From Lunularia cruciata (Eukaryota > Streptophyta > Marchantiopsida > Lunulariales > Lunulariaceae): a stretch of 64,000 nucleotides of DNA. This document shows, one piece after another, positions 44,540 to 55,891 of the stretch. The notes below the pieces were generated by a model. It did no database searches, was not told where the DNA came from, and saw only the letters and a list, made by a program, of their open reading frames with translations. Position numbers and translations under genes: made by a program. The stretch is from assembly GCA_948567375.1 (NCBI GenBank), contig OX419760.1:27528001-27592000 (forward strand), given 5' to 3'. Every line of letters begins with the position of its first letter. Positions within the stretch are counted from its first letter, which is position 1.

Positions 44540-46690
44540 TTAAATGTACAAGTTACATTCAATATATAAGGGGTCCAGCAGACTGAAAACCATTGGTCTC
44601 GAACCAACGAGGTATCATCGACTTTCGGAATTCTCACATGATTGATTTTAGCTAATTATACAATTCGAATCAACAGCTATAAAACTTCTCGGAGTTTCAT
44701 GGAGAGGTCTAAGGGATGTTTAACCCATATGAATACACAATTTAATTGAAAAAACCAATAAAGATTAATATGAAAAATGACCAGCCACAGATAGAAAGTA
44801 ACTTTGTATGTACAAATTTTTTTTGATTTTTATGTACATTTGTCCTTCAATAAGATAGCATTCAATCTTGAAATTCTAACGAACAACAATGTTAAACAAT
44901 GTAGATAGTACAAGCCACACATTAAAATATGGTGTATATGCAAAAAAAATAAAAATTATATAGAATTTACTTGATATGCACCTCTTAGATTTGGCAAAGG
45001 ATATTTATGTTTGGTAGGGAAATTTTCATCTAAATGCTATATAAACCAGCTTTATTAAAAATTTAAGTTTGAATTAGGAAACCGTTCGTTATATATTTGT
45101 CAAACGTTCAAAACTATCATTTGAATCACCTCTTTCATTTGATTCAGTTTGCAGTTGGGTAGCAACTAAGCATGCAACTTCCTTATCATACAAAAAAAAA
45201 TATCTTTGATTACTCTGCAATTGAAAGTTTAAGGTTGTCTTCAAGGAAGTACAAAATTGTAGACCAAAAATGTCAACTCGATATATCAAACACTTACTTC
45301 TTGAATCATTTTATATTATTACATAAATTGCTTCAAATATTAAGAAAGCTTTGGAGAATATTTATGGATCCAAGCATCTTAAACTTATGTTGCATACCAT
45401 AAGCACTCTTTTAGGAATCAAAACATTTCCACTATATGTGCAATTCAAAATGACTTTTATATTGTATCACATTTTGCTACAACACATCTAAACATGTAGC
45501 ACTTTACCAATATTTTTGAATCACCAATACAATGACCAAATCTTGAGGATCCTATGATTGTTCCAAATAGGCTAAAATAGAGTTCTAGCCTTTCTCTATA
45601 AACACAAACATACTTTCTAAATATTATCAACACTCCTTGGCTAAGAATTGGGCTGAATATTTGGCCCAATGTTGAATTTTACCACCTCCTTATCTTGTTT
45701 AGCTAGAAGAATAAACCTAATGAATAGTGTAAGCTATTGATTTATGGAATTCTATTCTCTCACATTTCTTTTGGAAATAAAGAATGATCCCTACCTAGCT
45801 ATTTTTTGATTGTCAAGTTACTTGAAACAATTAAGGACAAGCTCTCCTCTAGATCCATCACAAATTGCAATACCATTTGACCTTCCACAACAAAGCTCTT
45901 GATTTAAAGTAAGCTTGTATACCAACCAAGAGCTAAGTACTACATTTTCATCTTTAGTGAGCCATAGAGGTCGTTTCACTCAATCCATAGATAACCAAAA
46001 ATTATCAAAGAGAATTGTGTCCTTTATACGTAAGCTTTGAACTTGATTTGTTGATTGGATGTGACTAAACTAAACTCAATCCACTCAAATAACAAGAATC
46101 CACAATGTGTTGATGCTTAGCATAACTATCTATTTGCATTCTTGTCTATGTGTTTTAAAATTTTTAGTATAGCAACATACTATTTCCTAAAACATCGTCT
46201 CTATTGTAATCTCTTCCATGAATTAAGATACCACATTAAAAACTGTATTTCCTCTCTTTTCCTTCTCTTTTCAGCTTGAGTCAAAAGTTATTATCTTTTA
46301 TTGGCTAGAGAAAAGTAGCTTCTCTAATTATCATAAGTTTCTTGACTTGTAGTTTAGTCAAGCAATTACTCTTTCAAAAAGATAAGTACTTAAGTTTCTT
46401 ATAGGACAGTACATTGAAGAGAGACCCACCAATTTCTTCCAAAGTGTTGACAAAGCTTGCATGATGGGTCCCAAATAGTATCATTATTAGAGTAATAGAC
46501 TTCAAAGAAATGTTGATATATCTAAATAGGAAATAGCACTCCAAGGGTGAAAAATTGAGGTCTTTTTATTCATCTTCATATGAGCTACAACCATAGAGCT
46601 ACTAGAAAAAAAGAAGTTCTTATAGAAACCATCTCACAATGTAATGAAAAAACAATCTTATATTGCCTACCAAATTGAAACATGCTTCAA
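44540..46690. other. AT-rich intergenic stretch
   Basis: No element ends or coding domains are recognised; only short open frames occur (for example 45089-45402, 45457-45669). Confidence 0.4.
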
Positions 46691-46711
46691 CCCTTCGTTC
46701 AATCCATATCT

Positions 46712-46742
46712 CATATATATATATATCTCATATATATATATA

Positions 46743-46806
<64 letters not shown>
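46712..46806. repeat. (AT)n microsatellite
   Basis: Almost uninterrupted AT dinucleotides, with three TATATCTCATATATA-type variant units on the left side (46712-46750). It produces spurious Ile/Tyr-repeat frames on both strands. Confidence 0.95.
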
Positions 46807-46809
<3 letters not shown>

Positions 46810-47061
46810 TTAGATGCCTTAAATTTACTGTTAAAATGTTATCCATTAAACAAATCATCCTCAAATGACACAAGTATGGTGTTATTTTGGTATAAGATGT
46901 TATTTTTGCTGAGTATCTATTTGATGCAGGGTCAATCTTCTCTATCTCTATAAATTTGTAAAGTTCCATGTTCCTTTGACAACAAGATTTTTAATCCATT
47001 AGGAAAGATACTTAGGCCAAATTCTCCTTTGATTTCTTAACCCAATCAACTCTATTGATTA

Positions 47062-47371
47062 GAGTTCACAACAACCATGTATTCTCAATGATTATGAAGC
47101 TTTGGGAGTATAATAGAATTCAAACAACAATAATTATAAATCTTTGGAGTGAAAAGCACAATCAAAACAAAAATAAGAGAGTTTTCTTAATGGTTTCATG
47201 CACATAAGGATCAACTCCACTCTATTGTGTATGAAACCTTTAAGAAAACCATCTTCTTTGTGATTGGATTGTGCTTTTTCACTCCAAAGAGTTATAATTA
47301 AGTTTGTTTGAATTATATTTTACTCCCAATCTTTTTAAATTATTAAGAATACTTGGTTGTTTTGAATACTT
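47062..47371. repeat. Long inverted repeat (foldback or MITE-like hairpin)
   Basis: The left arm 47062-47204 and right arm 47226-47371 are reverse complements with roughly 80-90% identity by eye, separated by 21 bp. Matching anchors are CTTTGGAGTGAAAAGCACAA (left) against TTGTGCTTTTTCACTCCAAAG, less its ends (right), and AACAACCATGTATTCT against AGAATACTTGGTTGTT. No coding is seen. Confidence 0.8.
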
Positions 47372-48389
47372 GATGCTAAAATTTGAGTTATTAAACATAA
47401 CTTTTTAAAGCTTATCTATATTCTACTAGTAATATATAAATAAATAGATTGCAATTGATATGGTGCACTTCAAGAGGTACATTTTGATAGTCAACTAAAC
47501 TCTCTTGAAATGTGTGATTTGTGTAAGGAATGAAAGGAGTCTTAAATAGCAAAACAATCCTTTCTTTCCATGACCTATCATGCTAATTCTAAAGTTAATG
47601 AAAAACTCACCAAATTTTCAAAAAGTCTCCAGTTGTTTAAATTCTTTAAATAGAGGAAAAATAAATTTTTTGAGCAAAACCAAATAATAACATAAAAAAT
47701 TTCTTTGAATGTATGATTCTTTATATTTTGATTATATAATTTAGACTATCTAATCTAAACTATCAAGATTGTACATGTTTGTCCAACTTCTGAAAATAAG
47801 AATCATCAATATAAAGATGAGTATTGATGCAAAAGGGATATTTTAACTTTAATTCTAACTAATGATCAATGTAGTGATATTCCTAATCTTTTGATCATTT
47901 TAGTGAGATATGCCTTAATAATATAAAATAAAGTTATGATGTGGTCATTTCTTCATTATTATCTTAACTATGTTTGCATATTTTCATTATGGTGTTTTCT
48001 TCTTGCTCATTTCTTTTCCAGATTCACTAATTCCTTTTTTTCCATATAATTCATTTAAAATTACTTTCTCCAATCTCTTATACTATTTTCAATTTCATGT
48101 CTTGGTGTTTAGAATAGCACCTATAAATCCAAAAAATTGAGGCAATTTCACTTTTATATGGGTTAGTTCATTGCAAATTTTATAACACATACTTTCAAAG
48201 TTAAATAAGTGATGAAGAAATTTTTTAAGTAAATAGTAGCAAAAATCTTTATTGGGAACCTTTCAAAAGACCAAGGAAGTCATAAAAACAATCATAAAAG
48301 AACCCTCCATGAACCTAAAACTCATCAAGAGAATCTCCACAAACTTCAAAAGATAATTCTTAAAGATAGTGATCATCATGCATTGGAAC
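47372..48389. other. AT-rich intergenic stretch
   Basis: No recognised gene, element or repeat array. Confidence 0.4.
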
Positions 48390-48497
48390 GTTGCATTATG
48401 GACTATGGCATTTGGTTCTATTTATAGATGCTCCAATTGGGAGGTTGCATTATGGACTATGGCATTTGGTTCTATTTATAGATGCCCCAATTGGTGG
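48390..48497 (+). repeat. 54-bp tandem duplication
   Basis: GTTGCATTATGGACTATGGC begins both units (48390 and 48444). Differences are limited to the unit ends (GCTCCAATTGGGAG against GCCCCAATTGGTGG). Confidence 0.9.
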
Positions 48498-48668
48498 TGA
48501 AGCTAATCTTGTCCATATTTTCCTCTCAAATGGAGACTTTGTTATACGCCAAAAATCTATTTAGGAAACTATAACATTCATGACTTGCAACTTGGTCTAA
48601 GATGTATCGGTGAAGTGTAAAGGATGATATTTCTCTATGATTGTATCCAATTTTCAAATTTTATTACT

Positions 48669-49031
48669 TGTAATAATATGGCATTATCAAAAACTAATAA
48701 AGCTAATAAGTAGTAAAATTAGCATATAGCTAAGAAAATTTATGAAAGTTCTAGAAGCATCTAGAAAGCTTCTTGGTGGAAAGCTCCTAGGAACTTTCCA
48801 AGGGTTGAGTAACTTGTATGCAAAGTTGATGGCTAGTTTACCTTGCATGCTTAGTAAATAACTAGCTAGCTTGCATACCAAGTAAAGCAACCTCTAGAAG
48901 AAACCTTCTTTGGAAGATTCATGAGAACCTTATATCCAAATTACCTATTAATTCCAAAGCCCAAGCTCAAGCTCACCTGAGAGTTTTGATGTAATCTTCC
49001 ATTCTCTTATTTTTCTCCTTGGCCTTCTACA
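48669..49031 (+). repeat. 5' LTR of CV-8
   Basis: 363 bp, TGTAATAATATGG...CTTCTACA. It contains CTAGAAGCATCTAGAAAGCTTC-like decayed heat-shock-type blocks and the CTCTTATTTTTCTCC end box. Confidence 0.75.
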
Positions 49032-49032
49032 T

Positions 49033-49044
49033 TGGTATTAAAGT
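49033..49044 (+). promoter_or_regulatory. Primer-binding site of CV-8
   Basis: TGGTATTAAAGT resembles TGGTATCAGAGC with three mismatches, one base after the LTR end. Confidence 0.6.
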
Positions 49045-50519
49045 AAGAATGAGGTGGATGGAATATATGGACCACCAAATCCATTGGCATTTCTATGTCC
49101 ATGTACCACTAAAGTATCATTTTATGCAATTCATCATTTCACTCTTTGGGCAGAAGTTTTTAATATGATCATCTTGTCCAATGAACCATTTGTCTTTTTG
49201 ATTGCAACTTATAGAGAGTGGTGTACGTGTTGAATCTATGTGCTGACTTGGATACTTGCAACTGGATATTTTGGTAATGTATTATTCATGATGACAAAAC
49301 CCAAATTATCATTTCTATGCAACTATAGATTGAGCATCTTACTTGACAGTTAGAAGAGAGAGATTGTGATAATCAACAACAAGAGCAAGTAGAGAGAGTA
49401 GCAATCTGAGAAGGAGATAATAAAGTTAGATTTCCAAAGCCAAAGGTCTTTGAAGGCAAGAATATACTAATGTTGTATTGTGGTTTGCTTAGCCAATGAA
49501 AAGGTAAGTTAATGTTATTTGTTTGGCCACACAGATTACAACTTTGTCCTCTTCCAAGGCCTTGATGTATACAGGTGATATAGACTTGATAGAGCAAGTG
49601 TTTGTGTCTTGAAAGTTGCAAGTTGTAGTAGAGGGTGGGAGCTAGAGCATCAAAGGGTGAATTTTCTCAAGAGATATTACCCACTCTTGATCTGCCATTC
49701 CCAAATTGTTTTCTCACTAGGCTTCACATTATGCAGTGTGATCACTTTTGGGCTTGGATGGTAGCTCATTTTGAGCATCAATTCTAGAGAACTTGGATCA
49801 TATTGTACACCTTTCATTTACTTATGAACATGTTTAGGTCTTAACCATTAACACCCTTTTATAAAAAGAGAATGACTAAAATTTCACTCAAGCTCTTAAA
49901 GGTGAAGTTTGTGGGGTCCATGTGTCAAAAGGAGAAGTTTCTAAGAGACAAAAGTGCAAGAGTTTGAGTCTCAGAATTGGGTTCTAGAGTTTTTGATATT
50001 TAGAGCCATTTGGGGAGAAAAGACCATGGTTGGAGAGTAGCAAAGAAGCTATGGTGTGAAGACAATAAAAAAAAAATTTGAGAATTTTATAAGCAAGATA
50101 TGATTGATTGAATTAAGGATGATCTAATTCATACCTAGGTTTACAACTTGGAAGATTCTAGGAGCTCTATCATAGCTTTTCATGATCGATCAATAGGGTT
50201 GGGGATAAGACAATTTTTTAATTGTACTTAGCCTACAAAATATCACTTTTGAGTCGATCTCAAATCTGATATAATCAAATGAAGCTAGAGTGCTTGAAAT
50301 CAATATGTTGAGGTTGGAGTTTATGATCAAGTTCAAAGTTTTGGTCACTTTTTAAGTTCTGGTTTGAATAAGCCTATGAAATTTCTTTTTACTATTGGTG
50401 GTTAGGTAATGTACTTGTGGTTATATAATGTCCATATACCAATAGTATAATTGGTAAGAATAGGTAGTTCCCTTGAGTTGGGTTGGAAATAACTAAAAAT
50501 GAAGATAAAGTGTCATAAT

Positions 50520-50745
50520 GTCACAAATTTTCTATTCTTGCCTATTTAACCTCTTGGGTAGAAACTACTCCCAAAAAGAAGGTAGAGTTGCCACCTTTAA
50601 TGCACTATGAAAAGTGAAAATCACTAATAATCACACAAAATAGATTTAATCCAAAGGATTCTTGATTATGATGGTTCATTTATAACAAAGGTTAGTTCAC
50701 CTCAGTTCTGTACCTCCTCCATTGCTTGGCCAAATTCCTAAAAAA
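50520..50745 (+). repeat. Block shared with U-2
   Basis: Aligns in order with 19590-19830. One frame reads AYLTSWVETTPKKKVELPPL, suggesting former coding. No family is recognised. Confidence 0.5.
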
Positions 50746-51414
50746 TATCATCAAAGTAGACATAAGTTTTATGATTTGCACTCATATCATGGAGTTCCTG
50801 TCATAAAAAATTGACAATATTAAAATGTCTCACAAAAAAGTGTCTTAGAACTTACAAACTAAGAGAGTAAGATCTTGCATGGATCCAATCACTATGAAAA
50901 ATATGATTTTGACATAGCATTCCACCCTTTCCAAAAGGTACAACATCCCAAGAATCATGAATGACTACACTATTGAATCTTACACGTTAGTGTTATTTTA
51001 CAGTACTCCATGTGTGTGGCAACCTATCTCTATATCATTCTTGACCTCTACAAAGCTTGTAGAGTTGAAAACTCTAGTTCCATATGAATGATTTCCCTCA
51101 CTTTAGTGCTTCTACTTATGCATCAAGATTCTTCACTCTTGCTCAATCAAGCATGCAATCACTCATACAAAGTGCAGAGTAATACCCATACATTGACTTG
51201 ACATTCTTGATGGTATAAGACTTACTTATTGCAACAAGAAGATGCACCAAATGAACCCTATGAACATTGGATCTAAGCCCTATATACAATCCTACTTAGC
51301 CGCCAAAGAAATCTAGTAGTTACAATGTACTAGGAACCCCTAATTACATCTAAGCCACTCAATTTCATATGAAGATGTTGATAGCATTACTCATATGCAA
51401 GACAATCAGGTACA

Positions 51415-51995
51415 AGTTATGAAGTATGAGGTATGAGAAACAAATAATATGAGAAACAAGACAAGTATGAGGTGTTGCATATGAGATGAATAGAACAAGG
51501 TCTGAGTATGAGATGAATAGTATGAGGTTATGTATAAGAAATAAAGTATTAGGTTATAAATGTGAACAATGTACAAGGTTATATATGGGAAACAAAGTAT
51601 AAGATTACCTACAAGAAATGAAGTATATGGTTACAAACAAGAAAAAAAATACAAGGTTACAAAAAAGAAATGAAGTATAGGTTACAAACAAGAAATGAAG
51701 TATGAGGTTATGTACAAGAACAAAGTACATGGTAATGAAAAAGAAATGAAATACAAGGTTATGTATAAGAAATAAAGTACAAGGTTACAAACAAGAAATG
51801 AAGTACAAGGTTATGAAAAAGAAACAAGGTATAAGGCTATGTACAAGAAATGAAGTATGAGGGTACATACAAGAAACAAAGTATGAGGTTAGGTATGAGA
51901 AACAAATAATACAAGGTCTAAGTACAAGATGAATAGTATGAGGTCTGAGTACAAGATAAATACAATGTATGAGTAGTACAAGGTGTGAGTTGAAT
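51415..51995 (+). repeat. Degenerate minisatellite, ~22-27-bp unit
   Basis: About two dozen imperfect units of the type ACAAGAAATGAAGTACAAGG, with GTTATG or GTTACA joins. Units vary in length and sequence. Confidence 0.8.
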
Positions 51996-52227
51996 ATCTA
52001 TACATTGGTACTTCATATGGTCATAACTTTAGCTACAGACCCCCAAACGCTATGATTTTGGTGTCAATAGAAAGCCTTGTGAAGTGTAATACCAATAGCT
52101 AGACATATTGTCTAAAGGTGAAAATTGGCTTGGTAACATCTGGAAGGATGTTATATATGATAGACTAAGTAAATCAGATAGAGGTATCATCAAAAGAGAA
52201 CTTCTACTAATAGATCAAAAGTCAAAA

Positions 52228-52249
52228 CCCTAAACCCTAAACCCTAAAC
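52228..52249 (+). repeat. Short interstitial telomere-type run
   Basis: Three CCCTAAA units in a row, the plant telomere repeat. Too short to mark a chromosome end; most likely chance or a repair scar. Confidence 0.7.
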
Positions 52250-52259
52250 TCAAAACTAG

Positions 52260-54060
52260 TTTGAAAACTTTAGAGCCAATTTGGAGGCTTAAAGGGATGA
52301 ATTAGACCTCAAAGTTGTGTTGATTCACCCTTGCAAAAATAAGTTGGCCTTCCTTCCACACTATTTTCTCAGCAAGATATTTCCAATGGTACCTCACCCA
52401 TGCAATTTTGAGATCCTTATAGGAACATTCTCTAAAGATTCCCTTTGGTCAAAGCTTGTTTGACCAGCCAAATAGGACCAAAACCAACATGTCACACGTG
52501 CATGAAACTAATCTAAGTGTAGAGAAGCTTGTTGATATGTCAACAATCCATATATCTGATCCAAAGGTGGAGCTTTGATTGAGAGAATCCTCTTTACTAT
52601 ATAATAAAGACAAGGTGCTCCTTTGGGGCATCGGAGTTTTGAGTGTGAAGCTTTGTGTTTCCTTTTCTGGGTTTTTCTCTTGGAGGTTCTCCTATCCTTG
52701 AATATTACATGAAGCAACTTCTAACAAACTAAAGGTTGCTCCATTTGAATGGGTAACCATAGAGAAAACCCCAAAATGCATGCAAGAAAATTCCTCCTCC
52801 AAGTTTAGGGTTGATAGCAACAAAGATCTTCAAGGCCACCCCCTTTATACCTTGGTGTATATATGGATGAAGCTAAATAATACCACATTGTGTGATTTCT
52901 TACCTAGACATATTAATATGTTTCTTTTTCCCTAACAAAATTAAAAAAATGGAACAAAATTGCACTCTTAAGAAAAATTGAGCCATGATTGCATTTTTAT
53001 GTGAAAGTTTCATGTGAATTACTCAAAAAGAGAATTCAGGGCCTTGGATCAAGAATAGTTTGTAGAGCTTAAAAGTTAGCACAACTTTGGAATTAATCCA
53101 TATTTAGGGATTGGGTTTGAATTTAGATATAAAATTTCACACAAGTTTAGATAGGACCACAACCAACTGTTGTATAAAGTACAATTGGCTTAGAGTGCAT
53201 AAATAATGAGATCTAGAGCAAAAAACTCTATTGAAAATACTATTGCAAGATTCATGGAGTTATTCTGTCTTTAACCTTAATTCAATGTCAATTCTCTATT
53301 TTGAAGTTATGAGTGAAAAGATTGTATCTTGCTCGAGTGTTCATTTTCATTTATATGAATCGCGGTGCCAAAATTCTAGCCAAAATTGTGCAAGAAACAA
53401 GATTGGAATCTTGAATAGGGCATTGAAATCAAGGTCTGAACTACAAAATTAGGTCAAGTTTGAGACCTTTGCAAGAGAGTTGTGACGATTAGATGAAGAG
53501 TTGCTTTATATTATTAGAAAGCTTATCTTATAAGCTCTCTATCGGAGAATGAGAAAATTTGAATCAGATCTATAGGCAAAATATTACCTCCATATCAAAG
53601 TCTTGTAGATATTTCCTCATGAAAAGGTATAGAATTTTTTTTTGTAGTACAAGTTAAAAGTAAATCTTGGAGTGTATATTGAGAGTAGATATTGGACAAA
53701 AAAGGAGGCTCTAGAGCACATTTCTACCAAAAGCATGGAGGATTATTGTTAAGTTACTTATGTTTAGATCCCTTTTTTGTTTTTCATGCTTGCTTGTATG
53801 CACAATTGGTTTGGATTGGTGTGCAGATGTTACACTTAGGTTCATTTCCTTTAAGTGGAAATATTGGAAGTGATGACTTACAAGCAAGAGTGCATGTTGT
53901 GATGATAAGTTAGGTTGTTATTTTCCCTATGTAATAAAAGTGAATATTGGAAATAAAGGTAGAGTGTTCCAACATGTGGGAAGATAAGTAATCCCTAAAT
54001 ATCAAAGATAGATCTATATATGATCATTTGTCCATAAGCTACACAATGTTTACTTTTGAG
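52260..54060. other. Right part of U-4, no coding recognised
   Basis: Text with repeated phrases about every few hundred bases and short open frames (52449-52717 minus, 53231-53452 plus, 53692-53913 plus), none with a known domain. TGTTGTATAAAGTAC at 53168 resembles the left end of U-4 and might start its right LTR. Confidence 0.3.
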
Positions 54061-54800
54061 TTCCTAAAAAGAGAAAATAAAAGTACAACATTGGGTGCCA
54101 TAGAGTTTTATGTTTGATTGCATAAATTATTTTGGAGCTACAAATCTTTTGGATGAATAGAGATGGATTTTCTTGGCTTTGAGCTACTAAGATGGAATGG
54201 TAACACCATAGTGGCAATTCCAAGAAGAGAAGGTCAATGGCAATTTTTGTGTTTAATCTTGACATGAAAGGAATTCAAGAGTGCAATAATTAGGAAATTC
54301 CAAGCGATGAATGTTGCATGAGCTTTGAGATGGATTTGCAAAATTGAAGCAAAGTGGTATGAGAAGCTACATCACTCAATTCAAAAACACAATAATGCAC
54401 AAAAATACAACAAATTTTCTTTCCAAAGGTAATAGAAAGAAAATTTTTGGATTACTTTGTGAGAGGTTTGAAATCATGTACCAAATTAGAAATAATTATG
54501 GATGAACTTAAACATTAAAAAAAACCATGCATTTGTTGAATGGTTTGATTCCTTGGTTGCTACAACTTGGTCTAAATTTGGACCTTCACAAAACTTACAA
54601 ATACACCATACATAACTGGAAAAGTTGATAGAAATGGAGATTGATGTCATCCAATGGAGACCACTTGGCACAACAAATAAAGAAAGGTTGTGAAAAAATG
54701 GTGATTGCTTCTATTATTATCAAATTAAACATAGTGTTGTCAAACATCCAACTAGGAATATATCACCTTGATGCATTTTCCAAATCTAACACACACTAGT

Positions 54801-55167
54801 TGTAAAAGACCAAGACCAATGAGAGAAATAAGGGAATGGAAGATCACATTGGGATACTTGAATGAGGGAAAACTATGAATGCCTAGCATGAGCTTTGGCT
54901 TTGGTATTTATAGGGAGTATACAAGGCTCTTGAGAAGCTTCTCAAGAAGCTACCTTGAGACACTTTCTTGGAGTGCAAGCCAAGTTAATCAAGAAGCTTC
55001 CCAAGAAGCTTCCTTCTAGAAGCCACTTTCTTGGCATGCAAGTTAAGTTAGCCAAAATACTTCCCAAGAAGCTTCCTAAATACTTCTATAATATTCTAGG
55101 CTAATTTGGACTATTTACTACTTTGTTAGCCCTAACTAACTTCATTGCTAAATTCCATATTGTTACA
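54801..55167 (-). repeat. 3' LTR of CV-9
   Basis: 367 bp, TGTAAAAG...TGTTACA, minus orientation. A TATTTATAGG box is near 54905. The perfect four-unit heat-shock element is shortened here, but AGAAGCTTCTCAAGAAGC and AAGAAGCTTCCTTCTAGAAG remain. Confidence 0.85.
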
Positions 55168-55218
55168 TATTCCTCCACCTCTAGTTGGTGACATCCTCAT
55201 CATCATTGAAGCTTCAAA

Positions 55219-55223
55219 CTCCT
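55219..55223. repeat. Target-site duplication CTCCT, left (CV-10)
   Basis: CTCCT before the CV-10 LTR is repeated exactly at 60876-60880. Confidence 0.85.
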
Positions 55224-55650
55224 TGTAAAAGATCAAATCCAAGGAGAGAAATAGGAGAATGGAAACTCATATTGGGACATTTGAAATGAGGGAAAACTTC
55301 AAATACCTAGCATGAGCTTTGGCTTTGGTATTTATAGGTAGCATACAAGGCCTTTGAGAAGCTTCTCAAGAAGCTCCCTCAAGCCGCTTTCTTAGAGTGC
55401 AAGCCAAGTTAACTAGGAAGCTTTTCAAGAAGCCTCCTTCTAGAAGCCGCTTACTTGGCGTGCAAGCTAAGCTAGTTGGAAGCTTCTAGAAGCTTCCTTC
55501 TAGAAGCTACTTACTTGAGGTGCAAGCAAAGCTAGCCAGGAAGCTTCCCAAGAAGCTTCCTAGGTACTTCTGGAATATTCTAGGCTAATTTGTCTTTTGT
55601 GCTACTTCGTAAGCCCGACTAACTTCGTCACTAAACTCCATATTGTTACA
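55224..55650 (-). repeat. 3' LTR of CV-10
   Basis: 427 bp, TGTAAAAG...TGTTACA. TATA box TATTTATA (55329-55336; TATAAATA on the minus strand). Four-unit heat-shock element at 55479-55496, about 140 bp upstream of the TATA box in reading direction, with further GAAGCTTC pairs at about 55359-55380 and 55542-55560. Confidence 0.92.
55479..55496. promoter_or_regulatory. Perfect four-unit heat-shock element in CV-10 3' LTR
   Basis: GAAGCTTCTAGAAGCTTC, immediately followed by CTTCTAGAA, which adds more half-sites. It matches heat-shock-factor binding blocks exactly; binding is not shown. Confidence 0.6.
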
Positions 55651-55663
55651 TATTCCCCTGTTG
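55651..55663 (-). promoter_or_regulatory. Polypurine tract of CV-10
   Basis: The minus strand reads CAACAGGGGAATA directly before the LTR TGTAAC, the expected primer site for second-strand synthesis. Confidence 0.6.
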
Positions 55664-55689
55664 CTAGTTGGTGATGTCCTCGTTGCCAA

Positions 55690-55865
55690 GGAAGCTCTAA
55701 AGTCATGGATGGCCGTCTGTGCATTCTAGAGGTGAGAAAGAGGTTTCCATGTGGCATCGTGAAGGGGCTACCCTTTCCAAAGGACCTTGTACTCTATATG
55801 TTGGCGACGGCCTCATTGAAAATGGCGACGTGCAAGGATACAATCAACTTCCATGATCATTGATA
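55690..55865 (-). pseudogene. CV-10 chromodomain
   Basis: Minus-strand frames give cysteine/arginine text around CILARRHFQ, a W-containing strand (KVLWKG-like) and DATWKPLSHL near 55730-55760, ending close to the polypurine tract. The TWxP-type Trp of the methyl-lysine cage is present. It marks the element as a chromovirus. At least one frameshift. Confidence 0.7.
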
Positions 55866-55891
55866 GGGATAGGAAGAGGGGGAGGTTGGAC

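Larger units (their letters stand above)
49471..54090 (+). mobile_element. U-4: U-type insertion in CV-8 gag
   Basis: CV-8 gag breaks off near 49470 and resumes near 54091. The inserted 4.6 kb starts TGTTGTATTG and ends AAGTACAACA; the short inverted termini TGTTGTA/TACAACA fit an LTR element. Inside are the block shared with U-2 (50520-50745), a degenerate minisatellite (51415-51995), a telomere-like run and long non-coding text. The flanking five bases (ACTAA, TTGGG) do not match, so no clean target duplication is seen. No RT was recognised. Confidence 0.5.
48669..54790 (+). mobile_element. CV-8: plus-strand 5' end of a CV element, split by U-4
   Basis: 5' LTR 48669-49031, primer-binding site 49033-49044, leader, and gag start to about 49470. 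Gag resumes near 54100 (matching CV-10 gag: LWW-type region, then EFKSAIIRKFQAMNVA in mixed frames near 54270-54320) and runs into the zinc-knuckle region near 54690-54770. It is cut off next to the CV-9 LTR. Pol is absent. Confidence 0.7.

Noticed and set aside
46663-46969. Frames with long Ile-Tyr repeats on both strands
   Set aside because: Produced by the AT microsatellite.
51415-51995. Possible CRISPR-like array
   Set aside because: Units are contiguous and degenerate, without unique spacers, in a plant nuclear context; it is a minisatellite.
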